DNA of 64,000 nucleotides from Saprospiraceae bacterium (GCA_016719855.1 JADJYH010000001.1:226486-290485), one strand, 5' to 3'. Positions 8,250 to 17,617 are shown, counted from the stretch's first letter. The notes: generated by a model not told the origin, from the letters alone. Made by a program: numbers and translations.

Positions 8250-9481
8250 TTCTCAATGTTTTTAACGGTTGCTTGGAATTTTCCTTTTTTCAATTGCACC
8301 TGTACTTCGTCCCCTGAGCCTAATTGCGCAACTTCCGTGACCTGTTTGCCTCGCTTGAACACCATAGCAAACCCTCGCTGGAAGGCTGCTTCTGGGCCAA
8401 GTAGCCGGACAATTTTTTCAAAATTGTCAAGTTGAGCGTGTGCATTTGAAAATCGGTTCCTCAAAATGCTGGGCAGTTCTTTCTCGATGTAATCCAACAT
8501 TTGTGCCTGACGGCGAAATTTGCTTTTCAACTGAAAATCAATCAGTTGTGCAACTTGTTGCAGCCTCGATTCCTTTTCTTTCATTATTCGAAGGGCAATG
8601 TTTTTGGTTTCCAGCCCCAGGTTCATCATCTGCGATTCATAGTTGAGGTTGCGGTGCAAAATGAAATCGGCAACGGCAGTCGGTGTTTTGAGGGAAGTAT
8701 GCGCCACAAGGTCGAGCACGGTTTCGTCCACGTCATGGCCGATTCCAGTGAGGACTGGCAGGGGCATGTCGGCCACCGTTTTTGCCAACAAAAAACTGTC
8801 GAATGCCGCCAAGTCGAGCCTCGCTCCCCCACCCCGTATGATGACCACGGCATCAAAATCCTGCTGCCTCTGCGCCAGCGATTCCAATTGCGCAATCACC
8901 TCTTTTTCAACCGAACCACCCTGCACTGCCACTTGGAAAAACTCGATGCTGAAGCGATAACCAAACGAGTTACCTGTGAGGTGTTTGAGGAAATCCTGAA
9001 AACCAGCAGCCCGCTCGGAACTCAGCACAGCAATCCGCTGCAAAACTGGGCGTAGTGTCAATTGCCCATTTTTTTGCAACAAGTTCAGTACCTGCAACTT
9101 ACGGATTGTCTCTCGGCGCTGCATTTCGAGCTTTCCCAGTGTGTGGGAGGGGTCAATGTCTTCCACCATCAACTTCAAACCGAAACGCTCGTGAAACTCG
9201 GCTTTTGCCAAAAACAGGATTTCCATGCCTGGCTGCAACAGCGTTTCAAGGTCTGCGCCTATTTTTCTTTGCAGGCTGCGGTAGTTTTTTGACCAAATGA
9301 CTGCCTGGGCTTGGGCGATGATTTCTTCACTGTCCTCCTTTTTTTGCACCAAATCGAGGTAAAAATGCCCCTTCGACACTTTCACGTCCGCCAGTTCGGA
9401 GCGAATCCACAGCGCTTGCGGCAGGTTGAGCGCAATCACCCTGCGGATAAATTCATTGAATTCGAAAAGCGAATGCGACAT
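8246..9481 (-). CDS. xseA: Exodeoxyribonuclease VII large subunit
   Basis: 411 residues. Catalytic subunit of exonuclease VII. The N-terminal OB fold carries LWIRSELADVKVSKGHFYLDL. The catalytic region shows RIAVLSSERAAGFQDF, the invariant VVIIRGGGARLDLAAFD and TGIGHDVDETVLDLVAH. The C-terminal coiled-coil region (about 270-370) binds XseB, and the last part contains GFAMVFKRGKQV. First gene of a two-gene operon with xseB. An array of 8-bp words directly abuts the start codon on the upstream side. Confidence 0.95.
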   Translation of the reverse strand: MSHSLFEFNEFIRRVIALNLPQALWIRSELADVKVSKGHFYLDLVQKKEDSEEIIAQAQAVIWSKNYRSLQRKIGADLETLLQPGMEILFLAKAEFHERFGLKLMVEDIDPSHTLGKLEMQRRETIRKLQVLNLLQKNGQLTLRPVLQRIAVLSSERAAGFQDFLKHLTGNSFGYRFSIEFFQVAVQGGSVEKEVIAQLESLAQRQQDFDAVVIIRGGGARLDLAAFDSFLLAKTVADMPLPVLTGIGHDVDETVLDLVAHTSLKTPTAVADFILHRNLNYESQMMNLGLETKNIALRIMKEKESRLQQVAQLIDFQLKSKFRRQAQMLDYIEKELPSILRNRFSNAHAQLDNFEKIVRLLGPEAAFQRGFAMVFKRGKQVTEVAQLGSGDEVQVQLKKGKFQATVKNIEK

Positions 9482-9526
9482 GGAGGGGGTGAGGGTTTGA
9501 GATTTTGAGGAGTTGAGGGGTTGAGG
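9482..9526 (-). repeat. Phased 8-bp word array abutting the xseA start
   Basis: In the sense of xseA the leader reads as consecutive octamers CTCAACCC, CTCAACTC, CTCAAAAT, CTCAAACC, CTCACCCC, then CTCC and the ATG. The anchor CTCA is constant while the rest of each word varies. Confidence 0.8.
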
Positions 9527-9535
9527 AAGGGCGAA

Positions 9536-9578
9536 AATAGAACGACCTGTTGGTATCGCACCAACAGGTCGTTCTATT
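9536..9578 (-). terminator. Perfect 19-bp hairpin between the thioredoxin gene and xseA
   Basis: AATAGAACGACCTGTTGGT (9536-9554) pairs perfectly with 9560-9578 around a 5-nt loop (ATCGC). It lies downstream of the minus-strand thioredoxin gene and upstream of xseA. On the minus strand it is followed by only four T, on the plus strand by ATTTATTTT. A terminator, possibly bidirectional. Confidence 0.7.
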
Positions 9579-9621
9579 TATTTTGTCCTTCCTTCCCGAA
9601 AAAGGTTTTCGGGGTGCAAGG

Positions 9622-10182
9622 TCAATTTTTTGGAAGTGGCTTGTAGGTCTTCTGGTAGGTCTCCCAAGGGGTTTTCAAGTGCTCGTTGCGGCCAAAATAG
9701 GTTGCAATCGTTTCAAATTCCTTGGCGTCCCGATAACCGGGAATGGACTGTATCACTTCGATTTTTTCATCCAAAAACACCACCGTAGGGAAGCTCAACT
9801 GGCCCCTTGTGATTTCGGCAGCAAGCTCGTGGTAGCCCCTCATCCCATTCTTCACGAACTTGTAGGTCTTTTCTTTGAACACGATGTCCTGCTTTTGCTC
9901 CGCATCGAACTTGACGGCGTAGTAGGTTTGGTTGATGTATTTGGCAAGACATGGGTCGCTGAACGTGGTGGCATCCATGCGTTTGCACCAGCCGCACCAG
10001 TCGGTGTAAACATCCACCACGATTTTTCTGGGATGGGTCTTCGATTTTTCGAGCATTTGTTCCCAGGTAATCCAACTAATGGCATCAGCGGGAGCGGGCT
10101 TAACAAGCGCTTCGGGCTTTTTGAACGCAAGCGCACCTAGCACCAAAACCAACACCCCCAATCCAAACATTACATTCCTCAT
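9622..10182 (-). CDS. Exported thioredoxin-family protein (CGWC)
   Basis: 186 residues. The N-terminal hydrophobic segment (residues 5-20) is a signal peptide or anchor. The thioredoxin fold carries VDVYTDWCGWCKRMDATTF with active-site cysteines at 63 and 66, then a cis-proline-like SFPTVVFLDE. The spacing of motifs resembles the DUF255/thioredoxin_7 group found in periplasmic thiol oxidoreductases. Likely reduces or isomerises disulfides in envelope proteins; the specific partner is not indicated by context. Monocistronic, ending at a strong hairpin. Confidence 0.82.
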   Translation of the reverse strand: MRNVMFGLGVLVLVLGALAFKKPEALVKPAPADAISWITWEQMLEKSKTHPRKIVVDVYTDWCGWCKRMDATTFSDPCLAKYINQTYYAVKFDAEQKQDIVFKEKTYKFVKNGMRGYHELAAEITRGQLSFPTVVFLDEKIEVIQSIPGYRDAKEFETIATYFGRNEHLKTPWETYQKTYKPLPKN

Positions 10183-10277
10183 GCTTTCAAAATTTTACTA
10201 TTTAAACTGCGAATTTACAAGCTGTAAACAGTTTGACAGTTAAGTTGAGGGTGTGAAAAATGCACTTTAAACAAAGT

Positions 10278-11328
10278 TTAACGGCAATCAACGGCATTCC
10301 TAAGAATTGTTAAAGCGTCTTTACCCAATTGGTACTTGGCCACTTCACGCCCCATCGGCGTTGGTGCCAAAATCCCTTCACCTAGCCGAGCAGGAGTCGT
10401 GAAAATCACGGCTTCATCCCACAAGTTTTTTTGCAAAAATTGCAGGATAGTGAACGCTCCGCCCTCCACGATGAGCGAAGTTATTCGGTTTTCAAAAAGC
10501 AATCCCATTAGGTTTTCGAGCAAGTGCTCATCAAAATCCAATTCTAAAAAGCGGAGCAAATCATTGCTTTCGTCGCCCGCAAGCATCTTTTGAGTGACAA
10601 CCCAAGTAGTCGCACCGCCCTGTAAAAGCTGGAGGTTTGAAGGCAAACGGCGATGCCTGTCCAGCACGATGCGCAGCGGCGACTTGCCAAACCAATGCCG
10701 ATTTGTAAGCGCAGGGTCATCGGTCAGCGCCGTGTTCGTTCCGACGAGTATGGAGTCGAATTCAGCCCGGCCCTTGTGCGCCAGCACTTGGGAAAATTGG
10801 TTGCTCAACCAGACCTGTTTGCCCGGTGTACCCATGTAACCATCCACCGATTGGGCAAATTTGAGTTGAATGTATGGGCGCTTTTTTGACACAAAAACAT
10901 TGCGGATATCGCTGGGGAGGTTGGTTTGGCTGGCACAAATGCCCGTTACGACCTCAACGCCAGCATTTCGCAACAACTCGACACCCTTCCCAGCTACTTC
11001 TGGCGTTTCGTCCAAGCTGGCAATTACAACTTTTGGTATTCGCTCCCGCAAAATCAGGTCCGTGCAGGCAGGTGTTTTCCCATGAAAACAGCAGGGTTCG
11101 AGGGAGACGAAAAGCGTAGATTTATCCATCAAATGGCGGTCTTTTTTCTAATACGGAAGACAAGCAGTTGACCTCAGCATGAGCCTTGCCGTACTGCCTG
11201 TGCCAGCCCTCACCGATGATGCGGCCCTCGTGTACCAGCACCGCGCCAACCATCGGGTTGGGGCTGACGCTGCCAGCACCGAGGCGGGCCAGGTCGAAAC
11301 ATCGCTGCATGAAAATTTCGTCGGTCAT
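10278..11328 (-). CDS. ribD: Bifunctional riboflavin biosynthesis protein RibD (one frameshift near 11128)
   Basis: Two overlapping frames form one gene of about 350 residues, the normal RibD size. The N-terminal deaminase part begins at the ATG at 11328 (MTDEIFMQRCFDLA) and contains NPMVGAVLVHEGRIIGEGWH and the zinc ligand motif HAE. After a one-base shift at about 11128 the next frame continues with TLFVSLEPCCFHGKTPACTD, supplying the two cysteine ligands. The reductase domain follows: RPYIQLKFAQSVDG, FDSILVGTNTALTDDP, PLRIVLDRH and LIVEGGAFTILQFL. It deaminates and then reduces the pyrimidine intermediate in riboflavin synthesis. As riboflavin synthesis is essential, the shift is probably a sequence error. 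Confidence 0.9.
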
Positions 11329-11582
11329 TTTGCGTTTTTGATTGCCGAAGGCAAAGAAAAGCAAACCAAGTTGGACAAATACAAATTATGCGTCCAAACA
11401 ACCATTCCGTTCTTTCGTTTGTCTATCAAATCGCAACAAACCTCCAAACAAAGGAAGTGTTGAGGATATTTTTGACAACTTCGCCCCGGAATACCAAAGT
11501 TGAACCATTTTACAAGCTAAAAAAAACTTCTAAACAATTGGTTATCAGTAATTTATTCCAAATTAATCTAAACGTTCAAACA

Positions 11583-12905
11583 ATGATAAAAAACTGTTTT
11601 ACCCTGCTTTGGGTCATTTTAGGGGTGGTGAGCCTCCATGCTCAAACCAATAAAATAAGCTTCACGGAGTACGACTTGCCAAACGGCCTCCACGTAATCC
11701 TGCACGAAGACCACTCCACGCCCATCGTGGCTGTGTCGGTACTGTACCATGTCGGTTCCAAAAACGAAAAACCGGACCGTACCGGGTTTGCGCATTTTTT
11801 CGAGCACCTGCTTTTTGAAGGCTCGGCGAACATCGCCCGTGGCGAATTCGACGACTATATCCAGAAAGCGGGCGGAACGAACAACGCCAACACAAGCTGG
11901 GACCGCACTTTTTACTACGAAGTCTTGCCCTCCAACCAGCTTGGCCTCGGACTCTGGCTCGAATCGGAGCGGATGCTCCAAGCCAAAGTGGAACAAGTGG
12001 GCATCGAAACCCAGCGCCAGGTAGTGAAGGAGGAGCGCCGCCAACGGATTGACAACCAGCCATACGGAACGGTGCTAGAGGAATCCATGAAGAGAGCCTT
12101 CCGCAACCACCCGTATAAATGGCCAATCATCGGCTACATGGAGCACCTCGATGCGGCACAGGAGGCGGACTACAAGCAGTTTTACGCTGACTTTTATGTG
12201 CCAAACAATGCCACGCTGTCCATCGCTGGAGACATCAATGTTGAAGAAGCCAAGTCATTGATTAGCAAGTATTTCGCTGGTATTCCAAAGCAAAAAGACC
12301 CATATCGCCCAAAGATTGTTGAACCGGAACTTGGAAGCGAGGTGCGTGACACCATCTTCGACAACGTGCAACTGCCAGCGGTCATCCAGACCTACCGCAT
12401 CCCAGCGCAAGGAACCCCGGATTTTTATGCCGTAACGATGCTTTCGCAATTGCTCTCGCAAGGCGAGAGTTCCCGACTGCACAAAGCACTGATTGACGAA
12501 CAGCAGAAGGCCCTCTTTGTGGGCAACTTCCCGCTTTCACTCGAAGACCCAGGCGTTTCCATCGCCTTTGGCATCTGCAACGGCGGTGTTGACCCAAAGG
12601 ATGTGGAGTCAAGCATGGATGCTGAGGTGATGAAGGTACAGACCGAGTTGATTTCTGAAACTGAGTTTCAAAAACTGCGCAACCAAGTCGAAAACGACTT
12701 TATCAGCACCAACGAAACGGTGCAAGGTATCGCCGAGAGCCTTGCAAACTACCACACTTATTTTGGCGAAGCCAACCTCATCAACACCGAGATTGACCGC
12801 TACATGAAAGTGACCCGTGAGGATATTCAGCGGGTAGCCAAGAAGTATTTCACTAAAAGCAACCGAGTGGTATTGTACTACCTGCCCAAACCTTCCAATC
12901 CTTAA
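11583..12905 (+). CDS. M16 family zinc peptidase, catalytic partner
   Basis: The ATG at 11583 gives 440 residues with a signal peptide ending HAQ; an in-frame start at 11388 adds 65 residues without signal-peptide character. The inverted zinc motif HFFEH is at residues 71-75, and the distal Glu lies in the QRQVVKEERRQRIDNQPYG helix. The C-terminal half holds the second, non-catalytic M16 domain. No R...Y substrate-binding pair is evident in it; it has SQGESSRLHKAL where the pair would be. The next gene lacks HxxEH but has the R/Y signature. The two therefore look like the two halves of a heterodimeric periplasmic protease, as in mitochondrial processing peptidase. Confidence 0.88.
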   Translation: MIKNCFTLLWVILGVVSLHAQTNKISFTEYDLPNGLHVILHEDHSTPIVAVSVLYHVGSKNEKPDRTGFAHFFEHLLFEGSANIARGEFDDYIQKAGGTNNANTSWDRTFYYEVLPSNQLGLGLWLESERMLQAKVEQVGIETQRQVVKEERRQRIDNQPYGTVLEESMKRAFRNHPYKWPIIGYMEHLDAAQEADYKQFYADFYVPNNATLSIAGDINVEEAKSLISKYFAGIPKQKDPYRPKIVEPELGSEVRDTIFDNVQLPAVIQTYRIPAQGTPDFYAVTMLSQLLSQGESSRLHKALIDEQQKALFVGNFPLSLEDPGVSIAFGICNGGVDPKDVESSMDAEVMKVQTELISETEFQKLRNQVENDFISTNETVQGIAESLANYHTYFGEANLINTEIDRYMKVTREDIQRVAKKYFTKSNRVVLYYLPKPSNP

Positions 12906-12919
12906 CCAACCGAAATGGA

Positions 12920-12952
12920 AGCGATACGATTGCTGCATGCAATCGTATCGCT
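12920..12952 (+). terminator. Hairpin between the two M16 genes
   Basis: 13-bp perfect stem AGCGATACGATTG (12920-12932) with 12940-12952, loop of 7, followed by CTTTCG. Weak T tract, so it may attenuate rather than fully terminate between the two partner genes. Confidence 0.5.
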
Positions 12953-12984
12953 CTTTCGCCTAAATTAATACTAATCAACGTTTT

Positions 12985-15057
12985 ATGAAAAAGATATTTC
13001 TCCTTAAAATGATGGTGTTGCTGCTTTTCGTCCAAATGGCGAACGGGCAGAATGACTTCCGAAATACTGCACCCAAACCCGGGCCTGCACCAAAAATCGA
13101 ATTGGGCAAGGCAGAGCAGTTCACGTTGAAAAATGGCTTGAAAGTGATTGTGGTGGAAAACCACAAGCTGCCAAGAATCAGTTTTCAGGTTTTTGTGGAT
13201 GTACCACCAACGCTCCAAGGGGAGTTTGCAGGGTACGCTGACCTGGCTGGACAGATGTTGAGCAAAGGCACAACGACCCGCACAAAATCTCAGATTGACG
13301 AATCGGTTGACTTCATGGGAGCCAACCTGAACAGTTCCGCATCGGGCGTTTCGGGCGGATGCCTCAGCCGGTACAAGGACAAGTTGTTGGAAGTGATGTC
13401 TGATGTGCTACTGAACCCAACATTCCCTTCAGCGGAATTTGACAAAGTGAAGAAGCAGGCCATTTCAGCGCTTGCACAAGATAAGGACGACCCGAGTGCG
13501 ATTGCCAATAACGTAGGCTCTGTGCTCCGCAATGGCAAAAACCACCCCTACGGTGAGGTCACTACTGAAAAATCATTGGAAAAAATCACGGTAGATAAAT
13601 GCCGAGAATTTTACCAAAATTTCTTCAAGCCCAATATTTCCTACCTGATAGTAACCGGGGACATCACAGCCGCAGAGGTGAAAAAATTTGCCCCGAAATA
13701 CTTTGGCGATTGGAAACAGGGCGAAGTTCAAAGCATCAAATTTGACACGCCGCAAAAGCCAACCGCCACGCAGGTGGACTTCGTGGACAAAGCAGGTGCG
13801 GTTCAGTCGGTCATCAACGTCACCTATCCCGTGGACATGAAACCCGGTACCGAGGATGTCATCAAAGCGAGCGTGATGAACACAGTTTTGGGCAGCTATT
13901 TCGGAAGCCGCCTCATGTCGAACCTTCGTGAGGACAAGGCATACACTTACGGCGCTCGGTCTGGGTTAAGCCCCGACCCAGTGATTGGCTTTTTCAACGC
14001 CAATGCAAGCGTTAGAAACGAGGTGACGGACAGCTCCATCGTGCAGTTTTTGGCAGAAATGGACAGGCTGCGCAACGAAACAATGCCTGAGGAGGAACTG
14101 AGCATGGTGAAAAACGTGATGACAGGCAATTTCGCACGTTCACTGGAAGACCCGGAAACAGTAGCCCGTTTTGCGCTGAATACCGCCCGCTTCAACCTGC
14201 CTGATGATTACTACGCAAACTACCTCCAACGCCTGAGCCAAGTAAGTACCTACGACATCAGGCAGATGGCTGCAAAATACCTTTCACCTAAAAATACCCA
14301 CCTACTTGTAGTAGGCAACAAAGACGATGTGGCAGCCAAGCTTGCCAGTTTTTCGACGGACAAAAAAGTCAGGTTTTACGATGTTTACGGCAATCCCATC
14401 GAAGAAGAAGGGATGCAAGTGCCAGCCGGCATCACCGCTCAAACGGTGCTTGCGGACTATTTGAATGCCGTCGGTGGCAAAAAACTGGACGACATCAAGT
14501 CAGTTTACCTCAACATGACCGCCAGCTTTCAAGGGATGGAAATGGTAACCGAACTCAATCACATGGCTCCAAACAAACTGGACATGGTCAATTCCATGCT
14601 GGGCAACGTCATCATGGAATCTATTTTTGATGGTGAAAAAGGCGTGAACATTCAAATGGGCAACAAATCATTGATGGAAGGCTCAGCGCTGGAGGACATG
14701 AAAATTGACGGACATTTGTTCCCAGAGCGTTTTTACGATAAGCTGGGCGTGAAAACCGAGCTGAAAGGCATCGAAATGGTGGAAAGCAAAAAAGCCTACA
14801 AAATCCAGATAGAATATCCATCAGGTACCAAAAAAACGCACTACTTTAGTTTGGAAACCAACCTTAAAATTCGGGAAATCGAGGAAAAAGACGGCACGGT
14901 GGTGACCAACGAAATCACTAGCTATAAAGACGTGAACGGCATCCAATTCCCTGAAGTAGTAAAGATCACTGGGGTAGCTCCTATGCCGCTAATTATGACC
15001 ACTAAAGAAGTGGAAGTAAACGGGGAAATGGATGCAAGTTTGTTTATTGTAAAATGA
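12985..15057 (+). CDS. M16 family peptidase-like protein lacking the zinc motif, with C-terminal extension
   Basis: 690 residues with a signal peptide (to about residue 22, ANGQ). The first M16 domain has GYADLAGQMLSKG where HxxEH would be, so no zinc can be bound. The second domain has SYFGSRLMSNLREDKAYTYG, containing the Arg and Tyr that bind substrate in non-catalytic M16 subunits. Residues ~480-690 form an extension with DYLNAVGGKKLDDIKSVYL and NLKIREIEEKDGT, resembling LolA-like outer-membrane lipoprotein-sorting folds. Directly downstream of the catalytic partner and closed by a terminator at 15072. Predicted periplasmic, acting as the substrate-binding half of the pair. Confidence 0.86.
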   Translation: MKKIFLLKMMVLLLFVQMANGQNDFRNTAPKPGPAPKIELGKAEQFTLKNGLKVIVVENHKLPRISFQVFVDVPPTLQGEFAGYADLAGQMLSKGTTTRTKSQIDESVDFMGANLNSSASGVSGGCLSRYKDKLLEVMSDVLLNPTFPSAEFDKVKKQAISALAQDKDDPSAIANNVGSVLRNGKNHPYGEVTTEKSLEKITVDKCREFYQNFFKPNISYLIVTGDITAAEVKKFAPKYFGDWKQGEVQSIKFDTPQKPTATQVDFVDKAGAVQSVINVTYPVDMKPGTEDVIKASVMNTVLGSYFGSRLMSNLREDKAYTYGARSGLSPDPVIGFFNANASVRNEVTDSSIVQFLAEMDRLRNETMPEEELSMVKNVMTGNFARSLEDPETVARFALNTARFNLPDDYYANYLQRLSQVSTYDIRQMAAKYLSPKNTHLLVVGNKDDVAAKLASFSTDKKVRFYDVYGNPIEEEGMQVPAGITAQTVLADYLNAVGGKKLDDIKSVYLNMTASFQGMEMVTELNHMAPNKLDMVNSMLGNVIMESIFDGEKGVNIQMGNKSLMEGSALEDMKIDGHLFPERFYDKLGVKTELKGIEMVESKKAYKIQIEYPSGTKKTHYFSLETNLKIREIEEKDGTVVTNEITSYKDVNGIQFPEVVKITGVAPMPLIMTTKEVEVNGEMDASLFIVK

Positions 15058-15071
15058 CCATTGTCACAACG

Positions 15072-15112
15072 AAAAAAGCCTCGGTAGTTTTAATGCTACC
15101 GAGGCTTTTTTT
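15072..15112. terminator. Bidirectional rho-independent terminator
   Basis: A-run plus GCCTCGGTAG (15072-15087) pairs with CTACCGAGGC plus T-run (15096-15111), loop of 8. The A-run on one side and the T-run on the other let it serve both the plus-strand peptidase gene and the minus-strand iscA. Confidence 0.9.
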
Positions 15113-15130
15113 ATTTGAGTTCGTAACAGA

Positions 15131-15457
15131 TCAAACCGCAAAGCTTTCCCCACAACCACAAGTTCGAGCTGCATTTGGGTTTTGAAAATAAAAGCCTTTG
15201 CCCTCTAACCCGCCAGAAAACTCTAGCGTTGAGTTGAACAGGTAAAGGAAGCTTTTCAAGTCCGTGACCACTTTAATGCCATTGTCCTCAAAAACCTGGT
15301 CGTTGGGCTGAGTTTCGTTGTCAAAGTCCATATTGTAGGATAGACCGGAGCAGCCGCCACTAGTGACGCTGACCCGCACAAAATAGTCCTTGTCAAGTCC
15401 TTGTTTATCAACGATTTGAAGGATTCGCTCCTTGGCACTTTCTGCTACGAAAAGCAT
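15131..15457 (-). CDS. iscA: Iron-sulfur cluster assembly A-type carrier (IscA/HesB)
   Basis: 108 residues, usual length. Carries Fe-S clusters from the scaffold to target proteins. The three conserved cysteines are visible: SGGCSGLSY (Cys36) and TCGCGESF (Cys100 and Cys102). Last gene of iscS-iscU-iscA, 23 bp after iscU. No iscR, hscBA or ferredoxin gene is next to it, as is common for the reduced Bacteroidetes isc operon. Confidence 0.94.
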   Translation of the reverse strand: MLFVAESAKERILQIVDKQGLDKDYFVRVSVTSGGCSGLSYNMDFDNETQPNDQVFEDNGIKVVTDLKSFLYLFNSTLEFSGGLEGKGFYFQNPNAARTCGCGESFAV

Positions 15458-15480
15458 AGAACACGATTTTTTGAAAAAAA

Positions 15481-15897
15481 TTAGGCTACTACTGTGGCTT
15501 CGCTTACCACTTCGATGCCATTTTTCTTCCTGTAATCGGCGATGGCCGCCTTGATGGCATCTTCAGCAAGCACGGAGCAGTGGATTTTCACGGGCGGTAG
15601 CGCCAGTTCCTCCACGATGTCCATGTTGTCAATGGTCAGCGCCTCGTCCACGGATTTGCCTTTGAGCCACTCCGTAGCCAGCGATGATGAGGCAATGGCA
15701 GAACCGCAACCAAAAGTCTTGAACTTGGCATCCTGGATGATTCCGGTTGCTTCGTCCACTTCGATTTGGAGGCGCATCACGTCGCCGCACTCAGGTGCAC
15801 CGACGAGACCAGTACCCACATTTTTCTTTGCTTTGTCCAACGTACCCACGTTGCGTGGATTCTGAAAATGCTCGATTACTTTGGTTGAATATGCCAT
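15481..15897 (-). CDS. iscU: Fe-S cluster scaffold IscU
   Basis: 138 residues from the ATG at 15897 (MAYSTKVIEHFQNPRNVGTL); a longer frame from 16074 overlaps iscS and encodes only leader repeats. The three cluster cysteines are Cys37 (APECGDVM), Cys64 (FGCGSA) and Cys107 (KIHCSVL). The scaffold assembles clusters from sulfur supplied by IscS. The LPPVKIHC segment, recognised by HscA in other systems, is retained although no hscA is adjacent. The leader contains two different word arrays (15903-15940 and 15961-15981). Confidence 0.95.
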   Translation of the reverse strand: MAYSTKVIEHFQNPRNVGTLDKAKKNVGTGLVGAPECGDVMRLQIEVDEATGIIQDAKFKTFGCGSAIASSSLATEWLKGKSVDEALTIDNMDIVEELALPPVKIHCSVLAEDAIKAAIADYRKKNGIEVVSEATVVA

Positions 15898-15981
15898 AAT
15901 TGAAAGATTGTTTGATTGTTGAAATTGTTGTGATTGTTGGGGTTTCAGGTAGAGCAGCAGCCGACTGCACACTGCCAACTG
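15898..15981 (-). repeat. 9-bp and 7-bp word arrays in the iscS-iscU spacer
   Basis: In the iscU sense, nearest the start: CAACAATCA, CAACAATTT, CAACAATCA, AACAATCTT, TCAATT and ATG (period 9). Further upstream at 15961-15981: CAGTTGG, CAGTGTG, CAGTCGG (period 7). Two unrelated words within 100 bp. Confidence 0.75.
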
Positions 15982-15997
15982 TCGAACTAAGAACTTT

Positions 15998-17218
15998 CTA
16001 CCCGTGTTCCGCCCATTCAATTTTTGAAAGGTCAACACCCTCCTTGTACATCTCCCAAATCGGGCTGAGGTCACGCATGTGGTTCACGCCTTTTTTGATG
16101 GCTTCGATGGCATAGTTCACGTCGTCTTCCGATGTGAATCGGCCAAGACTGAAACGTAGCGAAGAGTGCGCCAAATCATCGCCCAGACCCAGTGCAACTA
16201 GCACGTAGGACGGCTCTAATGAAGCTGAAGTACAAGCAGAACCCGATGAAAGCGCAATTTCCTGGTTGAAGGTCATCATCAATCCTTCGCCCTCCACGTG
16301 TTTAAAGGAAATATTGGTGACGTGCGGCATCCGATGTTCCACGTTGCCATTGATGTATATTTCTTCAAGTTCAGAGAAACCCTTTTCCAATTTATCCCGG
16401 AGCTTGCTGAGGCGAGCAGCATCCTGTTCCATTTCTTGCATGGCGATTTCGGCAGCTTTTCCGAAGCCAACGATACCCGGCACATTGAGTGTGCCAGACC
16501 TCATGCCCCGCTCATGGCCGCCACCATCCATTTGGGCGGTCACTTTCACACGGGGATTTTTGCGGCTGACGTAAAGTGCGCCAACTCCTTTTGGGCCGTA
16601 CATTTTGTGGCCAGTGAAGGCCATCAAGTGAACGCCCACTTCTCTCGGGTGTGTCTTGATTTTACCCACGGCTTGCGTGGCATCGCTGAAGAACAGCACG
16701 CCGTGTTTCTCGCAAATCTGGCCAATTTCTTTCATCGGCTGAATGACGCCGGTCTCGTTGTTGGCCCACATAACCGACACCAAAATCGTGCTTGGTTTGA
16801 TGGCAGCTTCCAACTCGGCGAGGTCAATAAGTCCATCGTTTTTTACATCCAGGTAAGTAACCTCCGCACCGTGCTTTTCGAGCTTGTTGCAGGTATCGAG
16901 TACGGCTTTGTGCTCTGTTTTCACCGTAATAATATGGTTGCCCTTGCGGGAATACATTTCGTACACACCTTTGATGGCGAGGTTGTCGCTCTCCGTAGCA
17001 CCAGATGTGAAGATGATTTCCTTCTCATCGGCATCGAGCAACTTGGCGATTTGCTCACGGGCATAGTCCACCGCCTCTTCTGCCTCCCAACCAAATGGGT
17101 GGTTTCGGCTGGCAGCGTTGCCGTGATGCTCAAAGAAATAGGGCACCATCGCTTCCACGACCCGTGGGTCGCAAGGGGTGGTGGCGTTGTTGTCGAGGTA
17201 GATTCTTCTGGCTGCCAT
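15998..17218 (-). CDS. iscS: Cysteine desulfurase IscS
   Basis: 406 residues, normal for IscS. PLP enzyme that removes sulfur from cysteine as a persulfide for Fe-S cluster and thiolation pathways. The PLP lysine is K205 in FTGHKMYGPKG. Other markers are YLDNNATTP at the N-terminus, TSGATESDNLAIKG and TEHKAVLD. The persulfide-forming cysteine is C329 in SSGSACTSAS. First gene of the isc operon, with a good -7 promoter element about 38 bp upstream. Confidence 0.97.
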   Translation of the reverse strand: MAARRIYLDNNATTPCDPRVVEAMVPYFFEHHGNAASRNHPFGWEAEEAVDYAREQIAKLLDADEKEIIFTSGATESDNLAIKGVYEMYSRKGNHIITVKTEHKAVLDTCNKLEKHGAEVTYLDVKNDGLIDLAELEAAIKPSTILVSVMWANNETGVIQPMKEIGQICEKHGVLFFSDATQAVGKIKTHPREVGVHLMAFTGHKMYGPKGVGALYVSRKNPRVKVTAQMDGGGHERGMRSGTLNVPGIVGFGKAAEIAMQEMEQDAARLSKLRDKLEKGFSELEEIYINGNVEHRMPHVTNISFKHVEGEGLMMTFNQEIALSSGSACTSASLEPSYVLVALGLGDDLAHSSLRFSLGRFTSEDDVNYAIEAIKKGVNHMRDLSPIWEMYKEGVDLSKIEWAEHG

Positions 17219-17255
17219 AAATGGATTTTATGTTTATTTAGATTTAATCTAAGCG

Positions 17256-17263
17256 CAAATTTA
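17256..17263 (-). promoter_or_regulatory. Candidate -7 element of the isc operon promoter
   Basis: On the minus strand TAAATTTG, followed by CGC, matches TAnnTTTG. A start about 7 nt downstream would leave a leader of about 30 nt before iscS. No strong -33 element was seen. Confidence 0.45.
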
Positions 17264-17605
17264 ACAGAAATCTATTGACATAGTTTTCTCTTTTGCTGGT
17301 TTTTTTTCCAAATGTGGAAAACATTTGCCACAATCCCCGCACCGCCTTTTTCAAAAAACAAAAGCCAGACCGAAATAAAATGCGGCCCAGCCATCCATAT
17401 ATTCACTAGCCATTCAGGCGACAAACTTGGTCATTAGCTCTCGCTGAACCGAAGACTCAATGCCCTTTATTCCATCGGCCGAACTTTGTTGCACTGTCTC
17501 CTCCTAAAATACTACTGAAATCAGACTCAAAAAACTGGTTTTACCCGTTCCTAAACCAAGACACGCCGCTGAAAAGACTTTTTCGAAATTACCCGGTCGC
17601 TGCCT

Positions 17606-17613
17606 TATTTTTG
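17606..17613 (+). promoter_or_regulatory. -7-like element 4 nt before the kinase ATG
   Basis: TATTTTTG, then GAAC, then ATG at 17618. Same geometry as at rsmE and maf. No convincing -33 element. Confidence 0.4.
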
Positions 17614-17617
17614 GAAC

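Larger units (their letters stand above)
17219..17617. other. Divergent intergenic region, isc operon versus histidine kinase
   Basis: About 400 bp without a gene. It holds the isc -7 element at 17256, an inverted repeat CAAATGT-N5-ACATTTG at 17309-17327 that could be an operator, and a -7-like TATTTTTG at 17606 just before the kinase start. Nothing else was recognised. Confidence 0.4.

Noticed and set aside
16298..17278. 326-residue open frame on the plus strand opposite iscS
   Set aside because: It is the antisense of a clear IscS and shows no domain pattern; the frame is open because of codon bias.
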